Of a stretch of DNA of 59,227 bases, positions 53,901 through 59,227 are shown one piece after another. The notes under the pieces are model-generated. The model saw only the letters and a list, made by a program, of their open reading frames with translations, had not been told where the DNA came from and searched no databases. Numbering within the stretch: the stretch's first letter is position 1; each line of letters starts with the position of its first letter. The stretch is taken from NCBI RefSeq assembly GCF_029868745.1, contig NZ_JARWOP010000323.1, forward strand, positions 1 through 59,227. The letters are read 5' to 3'. Source of the stretch: Nocardia wallacei. Lineage in GTDB: Bacteria; Actinomycetota; Actinomycetes; Mycobacteriales; Mycobacteriaceae. The translations under genes were made by a program, and so were the position numbers.

Positions 53901-56900
53901 CCCACCAGCACGTCCGGCACGGTGCGGCCGATGGTGCTCAGGGTCGGCGGCAGTCCGGAGCCCGTGACACCGGCGTGGTCGGCGATCAGATCCGGGGTCC
54001 AGGCCGTGTTGACATGCGCGACGTGCGTGCCGTCGGCGGACTTGACCTCCGGCAGCGACTGCCCGGCGGCGACCGCCAGCAGCGCCGACATGGCGGCCTC
54101 GGCGTCGTCCTCGGTGATGACCGGCGCGCCGCCGTTGTAGACCGAGGCGGGCACGGTGATGCGGATCCGCACCGCGTCGCGGCCCAGCAGCGGCACCGAA
54201 AGCTCCACGTACGCATGGTCGTTCGTGGGTCCCTCGGTGGCGCTCAGCGTCGCGCCGGTCGGCGGGTGCTTCGCGCCCTTGCCGTTCATGGTCCACTCGC
54301 TCAGGTCACCGAGGCGGTGGATCGGGTTGACCGTGGTGCGCCCGGCCCACTGCACATCCGGTGCGGCGAGCACGATGTCGAGCGCGCCCGCGGCGACCTC
54401 GACGCGGCGGCGGCCGTCGACCGCCTTCGGCGTCACGCCGTCACGCATCAGCGCGTAGGCGGTGTTCTGCTCGAACCGGTCCAGCAGTTCGCCCACCGGC
54501 TCGTCGACGCGGGTGATACCGGCGACGGACACGGTGCCCGGGATGACGCAGACCTGGTCGGCGGCGTAGCGCGGATCGTGCGCCTGCCACAGCGAATCCG
54601 AGCGCCACCAGCGCCGCACGTCCTGGTCGACGACGGGCACGAAGTTCACCGGCTTGCCCGGGGTCTTGCACAGCGAGACGAAGAACGGCACGTCGGCCGG
54701 GTGCAGCACGGTGTTCGCGCTGGCCGGGTACTGCTCGCGCAGCGCGCAGATCGCCTGCACCGGCTGCTCGAACGCGTCGTCGTCGCCGAACAGCGTCGGG
54801 ATCTCGCCGCGGTCGGCGGGGTGCAGCCGAGATTCGGTGCGGCGCATCATCTCCGCGAACCGGTCGCGCCAGGTGATGTCCAGCCACACCGAGCGGGTGG
54901 CGTCGGCGATGGCGTCGCCCAGGTCGCTGCCGCAGTCGAAGTCCTTGCGGCGGTCCAGTCCGACCGCGAGTTCGACGTAGCGCTCCAGCCACTCCAGGTA
55001 GGTCATGGTGGCGACGTCGCCGAAATACGGCTTGGCCGTGCTGTTCAGCGCCTCGATGATCTCCGCGCGCCGCTCGGCGACGGCGTCGGCGTCCCCGGCG
55101 ACCTCGTCCAGCAGTCGTCCGGTGCGCGAGGCCGAGTTGTCGATCTCGTGGATGTCGGCGCCCAATTGGCTACGGCCCGAAGCCATTCCGCCGACCGCCG
55201 TACCCGCGCCCACCCAGTCGGGGGTGCCGGGGGTATCGACCAGCAGCTGCTTCACCTCGGGAGCGGTGGTGGCCTCCAGCGTCGCCATGGCGGCGGTGCC
55301 GACCAGGACGCCGTCCAGCGGCATGGCCGGATAGCCGTGCGCCACAGACCATTCGCCGGTGAGGTACTCGGTGGAGCGCTCGGGTGTGCCGATGCCGCCG
55401 CCGACACAGACCACCACGTTGGCGCGATTGCGCAGCTCGGCGTAGGTCTCCAGCAGCAGGTCGTCGAGGTCCTCCCAGGAGTGGTGGCCACCGGCCTTGC
55501 CGCCCTCGATGTGCATGATCACCGGGTAGTCCCCGACCGCGTCCGCGATTCGCAGCACCGCGCGGATCTGCGCGACGGTGCCGGGCTTGAACGCGACATG
55601 GGTGATGCCGACCTCGGAGAGTTCCTCGATCAGCGCCACGGCCTCGTCGAGCTCCGGGATACCCGCGGTGACGATCACGCCGTCGATCGGTGCGCCCGCG
55701 GACCGGGCCCGCTGCACCAGCCGCTTGCCGCCCAGCTGCAGCTTCCACAGGTAAGGGTCCAGGAACAGCGAGTTGAACTGCACCGCGCGGCCAGGGTGCA
55801 GCAATGTCTGCAGTTCGGCCACCCGGTCGGTGAAGATCTGCTCGGTCACCTGGCCGCCACCGGCGAGTTCGGCCCAGTGGCCCGCATTGGCCGCGGCCGC
55901 AACGATTTTCGCGTCGACCGTGGTCGGGGTCATGCCCGCCAGCAGGATCGGCGAACGGCCGGTAAGCCGGGTGAAGGACGTCTCGACCACAACGCGGCCG
56001 TTGGGCAGGCGAATCGGCTCGGGCGCGAACGCCGACCACGCCGGGGGCACCTCGGGCGCGGCGCCCGGCGTGAACAGGGCGCGCTGCCCCGGACGAGTCG
56101 CGACCGGAACGGCGCCGACGCCGGTGCCCTTCAGCGAGCCCTGGGTCAGACGGGTGAGCAGGTCGCCCGGGCCCAGATCCAGGATCCAGTGCGCGGCAGC
56201 CGAAACCACCCCGTCGACGATCTCCACCCAGTCCACCGGGTCGACCAGGATCGCGCGCGTCAGCTCCGCGGCCAGCGCGGTGTCGATGTCGCACTGCTCG
56301 GCCCACGCAGTAACCAGCTCGACGGTGTCCGCCAGCGCCGGGTGGTGGAACGCCACCTCGACCTCGACATCCTCGAACACCGGCGCGAACACGGCGCCGC
56401 CACGCTTCTTGGCGTCGCGGTCGCGGGTCTGCTCGTCATGGATCTGCGCGCAGCGCTGCCGCACCCGGTCCAGCTGAGACACGGTGCCCGACAGCACCAC
56501 TCGCCGCCGTCCATTGCGAATCGACACCACCGCGGCGATATTCGGGTCCACGCCCTGCGAGACCTCGGCCACCACGGCCCGCAGCTGGTCCGGGTCGACA
56601 TTGGACACCGCGACCATCGGCGACTTCGCGCCCACGGGAATCAATCCGCGACGGCGCGCCACCAGAGTCGCGGCGGCGCCGATCAATTGGGCCAGGGCGA
56701 GCAGTTCGGCGTCGCGCGCGCCGTGCGACTCGGCGGCCTTGGCGGCGAGCAGGCCCTGCGAGTGCCCGACCACCGCGACCGGCGCGTGCTCGGCCGGGTC
56801 CAGCCCCTGCAGCCGCAGCGCGCGCAGCGCCGCCGCCTGCGCCAGGAACACGCCCGGCATGGAGACCGCGGCCGACCGCAGCACCTGCTCCGACGGCGCG

Positions 56901-57238
56901 GCCGACACCTCGCCCTGATCGAGGTCGGCGAGGTCGTCCTCCAGCATCCACCCGATCGGGTCGAAGCCGACGGGCCGCACCACCAGCAGCTGCGCCGCCA
57001 CCGGCTCCAGCGCGGCCGCGGCCTCGTTCACCAGGGCGGTCAGTTCCGGCTCCAGCGCGCTGTCGCGCCCGATCTCCTCCAGCTCGCCCAGCCATTGCGC
57101 GCCCTGCCCCCCGAAGGCCAGCGCGTACGTCTCCCCGGCCAGCAGCCGATCCAGCAGTGACGACTTGATCGCCGTATCCGAAGCTCCCCCAACAATCTTG
57201 GCGTTCGATCCGGTCTCGGTGCTCTCGTTGATCGTCAA
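47921..57238 (-). CDS. fas: Type I fatty-acid synthase, single polypeptide
   Basis: Protein of about 3,105 aa making C16-C26 acyl-CoAs. Domain order: acetyltransferase (VVGHSQGLLAAK, Ser near 157); FMN enoyl-reductase (SPILLAGMTPTTVDAK near 436); MaoC-type dehydratase (HNPIHTSDNAAKLAGLG near 1,260); malonyl/palmitoyl transferase (LAGHSVGEYNALAAV near 1,466); ACP (about 1,812-1,900, with candidate Ser in CDGVSSRRNQLLVDLGSELS); ketoreductase (VITGASRGSIAAAAAG near 2,141); ketosynthase (HPVAACATAAVSVEEG, Cys near 2,743). TTG 57238, 9 nt after AAGGAAG, gives LTINEST, matching the mycobacterial MTI N-terminus; codons to 57343 lack conservation. No phosphopantetheinyl transferase domain is present, so acpS supplies it. 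Confidence 0.96.
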   Translation of the reverse strand: MTINESTETGSNAKIVGGASDTAIKSSLLDRLLAGETYALAFGGQGAQWLGELEEIGRDSALEPELTALVNEAAAALEPVAAQLLVVRPVGFDPIGWMLEDDLADLDQGEVSAAPSEQVLRSAAVSMPGVFLAQAAALRALRLQGLDPAEHAPVAVVGHSQGLLAAKAAESHGARDAELLALAQLIGAAATLVARRRGLIPVGAKSPMVAVSNVDPDQLRAVVAEVSQGVDPNIAAVVSIRNGRRRVVLSGTVSQLDRVRQRCAQIHDEQTRDRDAKKRGGAVFAPVFEDVEVEVAFHHPALADTVELVTAWAEQCDIDTALAAELTRAILVDPVDWVEIVDGVVSAAAHWILDLGPGDLLTRLTQGSLKGTGVGAVPVATRPGQRALFTPGAAPEVPPAWSAFAPEPIRLPNGRVVVETSFTRLTGRSPILLAGMTPTTVDAKIVAAAANAGHWAELAGGGQVTEQIFTDRVAELQTLLHPGRAVQFNSLFLDPYLWKLQLGGKRLVQRARSAGAPIDGVIVTAGIPELDEAVALIEELSEVGITHVAFKPGTVAQIRAVLRIADAVGDYPVIMHIEGGKAGGHHSWEDLDDLLLETYAELRNRANVVVCVGGGIGTPERSTEYLTGEWSVAHGYPAMPLDGVLVGTAAMATLEATTAPEVKQLLVDTPGTPDWVGAGTAVGGMASGRSQLGADIHEIDNSASRTGRLLDEVAGDADAVAERRAEIIEALNSTAKPYFGDVATMTYLEWLERYVELAVGLDRRKDFDCGSDLGDAIADATRSVWLDITWRDRFAEMMRRTESRLHPADRGEIPTLFGDDDAFEQPVQAICALREQYPASANTVLHPADVPFFVSLCKTPGKPVNFVPVVDQDVRRWWRSDSLWQAHDPRYAADQVCVIPGTVSVAGITRVDEPVGELLDRFEQNTAYALMRDGVTPKAVDGRRRVEVAAGALDIVLAAPDVQWAGRTTVNPIHRLGDLSEWTMNGKGAKHPPTGATLSATEGPTNDHAYVELSVPLLGRDAVRIRITVPASVYNGGAPVITEDDAEAAMSALLAVAAGQSLPEVKSADGTHVAHVNTAWTPDLIADHAGVTGSGLPPTLSTIGRTVPDVLVGACWPAVFAVLGAGRTEDGAAVIEGMLDLVHLDHRIELVGELPDSAAVLSVRAESASVLDTDLGRVVEVNVTVGVMRDHGLETPTVAKLVERFAIRGRTGGGELTDPPRAGGAVSDSATDTPRRRRRDLTMVAPRAMAAFAAVSGDHNPIHTSDNAAKLAGLGSPIVHGMWLSAAAQHAVSAVDPESPVPARTLTAWTTRFLGMVRPGAEIDVRVERVAVDEGSEIIEVSCRAAGDLVMTGTGRLAAPKTVYAFPGQGIQSKGMGLDARSRSKAAKEVWDRADKHTREALGFSILAVVRDNPTYLKARGVEYRHPQGVLHLTQFTQVAMATLGVAQVAELREAGAFVEGAMLAGHSVGEYNALAAVAGVLPLEAVLEVVFQRGSAMHELVPRDAQGRSDYRMAAIRPSQIGLPDAEVIDFVAEIGARAGEFLEVVNLNLRGSQYAIAGTVKGLEELEAEIERRRAEFGGKRAFVLVPGIDVPFHSTVLRKGVPEFRQKLEDLLPENLHPEILAGRYIPNLVPRPFSLEREFLAEIADLVPSEPLARVLADWDDWSARPTELCRVVLIELLAWQFASPVRWIETQDLLFGDPAEGGLGVERFVEIGLAATPTVANLATNTLKLPQFATAKVEVLNIEREAGVVYSTDTDPAPVEEPEEVVAEQAPAAAAAPAAAAPAPVAASGGPRPDDIPFTAADATRVLIALWTKLRLDQIGPVDTIESLCDGVSSRRNQLLVDLGSELSLGAIDGAADADMGALAATVERLARTYKPFGSVLSDAVGDHLRKVFGPSGKRPAAIADRVKKVWELGDGWAHHVTAEVSLGTREGASVRGGDLGGLVSGALGDAAAVDAAIDAAVQSVAARRGVSVSLPAAGGGGGATVDAAALGEFTEQITGRDGVLATAARVVLEQLGLAEQVSAPEASDDSLVDLVSAELGSDWPRLVAPAFDGRKAVLIDDRWATAREDLARLWLGDDADLGELPVDTFVGAGETVAAQANWWRQRAMSEARSVLAGVYERIAEAALDADEAGAWSSDIAVITGASRGSIAAAAAGRLLGGGATVIVTTSKLDDYRLGFYKRLYRENARHGAALWVVPANMASYADIDALIDWVGNEQTDNAGGAKVLVKPAMTPTLLLPFAAPRVAGDLADAGARAEMEMRVLLWSVERLIGGLSGLGADHDVDAKLHVVLPGSPNRGIFGGDGAYGESKAALDAVVAKWRVEKSWSQRVTLVHALIGWVRGTGLMGHNDPLVAAVERAGVQTWSTTEIADELLKWCTSRARVVTTSGPQQIDLTGGLARAKLDLPALAKEAENAETDAAAVELEAAERTIAALPTPPTLTSALPVPEWGPVTADLADMVVIVGAGELGPYGSARTRFEMEVSDELSAAGVLELAWTTGLVTWENEPKPGWYDTESGEYVDESEVAERYHDTVVERCGVRRYGDDGAMIDNTSPLLTSVFLDKDLSFVVTSEAEARAFQAADPEHTVVAPVPDSGDWQVTRQAGTEIRVPRKAKLSRTVGGQIPQGWDPTKWGISPDMASSVDRVALWNIVCTVDAFLSAGFSPAELMSWVHPSLVANTQGTGMGGMSSMRSLYIDNLLGEPRANDILQEALPNVALAHVVQSYIGSYGGMIHPVAACATAAVSVEEGVDKIRLGKADVVVAGGYDDLGIEGIVGFGDMSATADSAAMSAKGISDRYFSRANDRRRGGFVESQGGGTVLLARGDIALEAGLPVLGVVAYAQSFADGVHTSIPAPGLGALGAGRGGAQSRLAAELRKLGVGPDDIAVLSKHDTSTAANDPNESELHERLAGALGRSEGNPLFVISQKSLTGHAKGGAAAFQLIGLCQVLEQGVIPPNRSLDCVDEKMQEYPHLVWVREPLRFGDRFALKAGLVTSLGFGHVSGLLAVVHPQAFVQAIDPQRREEYLRRAEERQLAGRQRFVEAMCGGAPLYERPADRRLGADGTPSGQIRQLEADMLLSPQARLAQDGTYVADGGPACR

Positions 57239-57313
57239 GACGTTCGACTTCCTTACTCGTGGCGGCCGGTCCCTCGTGGGGGCCGCTGTCCATGCGCAGG
57301 TGTCCCTCGCCCC

Positions 57314-57531
57314 TGAGGACCTGATGAAATCCGAGGATCGCATAAATCATGAGGAAATCCTCACGTTTGCCGTCCGGTCACGGCCGCTACCGCCCAGTAT
57401 TTCGGTACGTCCGTACAAGAACACCGCCAAACATGACCCTCCCTCATGTTTGAACCCGCTGGTGGAGCCGGTTACACCGCCGTAGGAAAGTTGAGGGTCC
57501 CTCACATTGCCCGTTACTCGATTGTTATAAT
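57314..57531 (-). promoter_or_regulatory. fas upstream region with repeated TGAGG/CCTCA palindromes
   Basis: Perfect dyads occur at 57350-57363 (TGAGGAAATCCTCA) and at 57492-57504 (TGAGGGTCCCTCA), with extra half-sites TGAGG at 57314 and CCTCA at 57442. They are candidate binding sites for a regulator of fatty-acid synthesis. On the plus strand a TATAAT hexamer at 57526-57531 may belong to the tRNA-Leu promoter. Confidence 0.55.
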
Positions 57532-57623
57532 CGCAGGTCGTGTTACTCGTGGGTACGAAACGCCCCGGGGGAACTTCATGATGGCGGTCAAGCCCGGTAG
57601 AGTTTGGACGGTCGTACCATCAC

Positions 57624-57705
<82 letters not shown>

Positions 57706-57779
57706 CAGATTCCCGGCAACCCTGCCGGACCTGCGTGCCGCGTGTTCGAGCGCTCGTCATATCTGGCTGCGGCGTAGGT

Positions 57780-58025
57780 GCTGTTGGAGTGCTGCGTGCC
57801 GGAATTGGCAGGCGCACTACTCGCCGTCCACTGGGCCGACCGCCACCCCGACCGAGCCCTCGACATCGTCGGCGTCGACGGCCCCTACCTTGGCCCCGCA
57901 ACCCGAACCTGAAAATCAGCGCCAGAGTCGCCAGCGACCACGGCAAAATCCTGCGCAACGACTCCCCCACCGTCGCCAACGCCGTCCGCGAAATCACCGC
58001 CCTCCTCGACCACAAAGCAAGCTGA
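57780..58025 (+). pseudogene. Alpha/beta-hydrolase gene remnant
   Basis: Two pieces in different frames read like an alpha/beta hydrolase: AGALLAVHWADRHPDRALDI then VGVDGPYLGPATRT (about 57,800-57,910), and ISARVASDHGKILRNDSPTV then ANAVREITALLDHKAS up to the stop at 58025. The middle of a normal hydrolase, about 200 residues including the nucleophile elbow, is missing, so the remnant has an internal deletion and a frame change. It lies just downstream of tRNA-Leu. Confidence 0.55.
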
Positions 58026-58053
58026 GTTCGGCGAAACCCCGTCGATGGCCCGG

Positions 58054-58317
58054 TTACCGACTGGGTTGCGGTACGTTGACGTTGCAATCCTCGATCCTCG
58101 GGTTCATGCCGAGGTAGTTGAGTGGTCCGGCGATAATGGTGACCGCGATGGTTCCGGCGCCCGCGCAGTTGGTCGGGGCGGTGTTGTAGTAGTCGCGTTG
58201 CGCGCCGGCGATGACACCGGCCATCAGCCACACGAACACCAGGATCATCACAAGGCTGGTCGTCCTGGATCGGCGGCCTGTCCGCATTCTCCGGCCGTTG
58301 GCTGCGAGATTTCTCAT
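58054..58317 (-). CDS. Small membrane/exported protein, unknown
   Basis: Protein of 87 aa with a basic N-terminus (MRNLAANGRRMRTGRRSRTT), one TM or signal segment (SLVMILVFVWLMAGVIAGAQ) and a short exported part with two Cys (TNCAGAG, EDCNVN) that could form a disulfide. I recognise no family. It has the normal composition of an actinobacterial secreted peptide. A second small membrane-protein gene lies immediately upstream on the same strand. Confidence 0.6.
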   Translation of the reverse strand: MRNLAANGRRMRTGRRSRTTSLVMILVFVWLMAGVIAGAQRDYYNTAPTNCAGAGTIAVTIIAGPLNYLGMNPRIEDCNVNVPQPSR

Positions 58318-58349
58318 CGTTGTCGCTCCGTTGTATTGAGTTGTGGTGG

Positions 58350-58595
58350 TTATTCGAGCCGATCTCGCCAGCTCGGGTTGGTGCGGATGTGCCGTGAGCC
58401 GCCGGCGTTTTCGTTGAGGTCGCGGCTCGCGGCGTTGTCCTCCGGATGCGACCGGCGCAACAGCTGTCGCGCGGCGAAACTGTGACCGCGGCCGCCGCCA
58501 CCCGGCACTCGGCCGTTCATGGCGGCCATGGCGATGACTCCGACGACGACAGCGCCGATGAGGATTCCGATGATCAGGGCGATGATGACGAGCAT
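58350..58595 (-). CDS. Small membrane protein, unknown
   Basis: Protein of 81 aa. The N-terminus is one long hydrophobic helix (MLVIIALIIGILIGAVVVGV), followed by a Gly-rich and then polar, Arg/Asn/Asp-rich cytoplasmic tail. No motif is recognised. It precedes the 87-aa protein gene by 32 nt on the same strand, so they may form a two-gene operon of membrane peptides. Confidence 0.6.
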   Translation of the reverse strand: MLVIIALIIGILIGAVVVGVIAMAAMNGRVPGGGGRGHSFAARQLLRRSHPEDNAASRDLNENAGGSRHIRTNPSWRDRLE

Positions 58596-58679
58596 GTCGA
58601 GCTCTCGGTTCTATTGAAGTCCTTCCAGTACACGCCGACGAGCACCCAATGTCAACACTGTAGGTCTACACTCGGACAA

Positions 58680-59099
58680 ATGGGCGAACGGCTGTGGCAC
58701 GACAACGACATCGCAAGACGGACAACCCGCCGCCCGCGGCACACGATCGCGGGAATCGCATGGACCCTGGGATTCGCGTACCTGGTCGTCGAGTTCGTCA
58801 CCGCGTTCTTCTGGAAGAGCGACTACAGCTTCCGCCACGACACCATCAGCGATCTCGGCATCACCGCATGTACGCCCAACATGTGCTCACCACTGCACCT
58901 GCTCATGAACGCCGCCTTCGTGGCGCTCGGGCTGCTGACCATCGTCGGCGCGATCGGATTCCGCGACTATCTTCCGCACGGGCACCGCCAATGGTGGATC
59001 GTCGCCCTCGCCGTCGTCATCGGCCTGAGCACCGCGGCCACCGGCGTGGTCCCCTCCGACAACGGCATCGTCGTGCACGGCCTAGCTGTACTGACCTGA
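58680..59099 (+). pseudogene. DUF998-like membrane protein gene, 3' end replaced by an IS
   Basis: From ATG 58680 the frame encodes 139 aa with three TM helices. The start (WTLGFAYLVVEFVTAFFWKS then YSFRHDTISDLGITACTPNM) and LHLLMNAAFVALGLLTIVGA match DUF998 proteins, which normally have about six TM helices and 200 or more residues. After GIVVHG the frame enters IS481-type DNA and stops at 59099. The gene is therefore cut in half by the adjacent element. Confidence 0.7.
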
Positions 59100-59227
59100 G
59101 AGGTTGGGAATGCGGCTGGCTGGTGGGTGTCCGTCGAGTGCGGTGTGGCCGCGGTGGTGATTGTAGGTGTGTAGCCAGTCGGTGAACGCAGCGCGGCGCT
59201 CTGTCTCGGACCGGTAGGGGCGGGCGT
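59082..59227 (-). mobile_element. IS481-family transposase, C-terminal part, cut by the window end
   Basis: Read on the minus strand the last 146 bases encode TRPYRSETERRAAFTDWLHT then YNHHRGHTALDGHPPASRIP and NLSGQYS, ending in TAG (CTA at 59082-59084). This 'W...YN..R.H.AL.G..P.SR' ending is characteristic of IS481-family DDE transposases. The 5' part lies outside the window. The insertion point is close to 59,080, inside the DUF998-like gene. Confidence 0.88.

Noticed and set aside
48194..57160. Several very long plus-strand frames opposite fas (1,786 and 1,164 codons)
   Set aside because: They are shadows caused by the high GC of the fas gene; composition is Arg/Gly/His-rich and no motif is seen.
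47921..57238. fas as a polyketide synthase supplying the cluster's aglycone
   Set aside because: Domain order, size and the adjacent acpS are those of primary-metabolism FAS-I, and it is 14 kb away from the sugar genes with unrelated genes between.

Overview
The window is high-GC actinobacterial DNA, most likely from Nocardia or a close relative in the Mycobacteriales. The strongest pointers are a single-polypeptide type I fatty-acid synthase of about 3,100 residues beside acpS, an MmpS-type protein, a lipoprotein L,D-transpeptidase and a mycobacterial-style actin-fold/TM protein. Two tracts of almost pure G or C (about 61-140 and 39,620-39,675) look like sequence-quality artefacts.

Layout. 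(1) 149-9,196: mostly conserved chromosome, with a HerA-type ATPase, oligoribonuclease, tRNA-His plus terminator, a Phd/VapC-type toxin-antitoxin pair, a PucR regulator, a DUF2252 protein and an L,D-transpeptidase. (2) 9,514-16,830: an island-like stretch that begins at tRNA-Lys and carries an integrase remnant, broken genes (including a frameshifted CYTH gene) and, at its centre, an intact two-gene NLR-like system. That system is a small protein ending in a RHIM/BASS-like amyloid motif, overlapping by 4 nt a 1,253-aa nSTAND-type NTPase that carries the same motif at its N-terminus and 14 WD40 repeats at its C-terminus. A short EACC1-like protein follows. (3) 17,395-34,000: a deoxysugar and tailoring gene cluster: sugar nucleotidyltransferase, NDP-hexose 2,3-dehydratase, 3-ketoreductase, 3,5-epimerase, MycE-like sugar O-methyltransferase, two macrolide-type glycosyltransferases, a P450, an FkbM methyltransferase, an MFS exporter, a SARP regulator, and a surprising tandem pair of MutS-like ATPases. 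No aglycone synthase is visible here. (4) 34,366-47,239: MmpS, PLDc_N protein, signal peptidase I, MFS exporter, an archaeal-type prolyl-tRNA synthetase, TetR/MarR regulators, cupin, crotonase, pirin, Excalibur protein, peroxiredoxin. (5) 47,251-57,238: acpS and fas (FAS-I), with tandem hairpins between them and palindromes in the fas upstream region. (6) 57,624-59,227: tRNA-Leu, a hydrolase remnant, small membrane proteins, and a DUF998 gene cut by an IS481-family element that runs off the window.

How genes work together. In the sugar cluster the nucleotidyltransferase makes NDP-glucose. A 4,6-dehydratase from elsewhere would be needed, and the 2,3-dehydratase/3-ketoreductase/epimerase set would then make a 2,6-dideoxysugar. 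The methyltransferases, P450 and two glycosyltransferases would decorate an unknown aglycone, and the MFS protein would export it. The SARP regulator is matched by 11-bp-spaced TGAATGC-like heptamers placed at the same distance from a -10-like hexamer in front of rmlA and of the mutS-like pair. In the NLR-like pair, sensing by the WD40 domain would trigger STAND oligomerisation, and amyloid templating would recruit the small effector.
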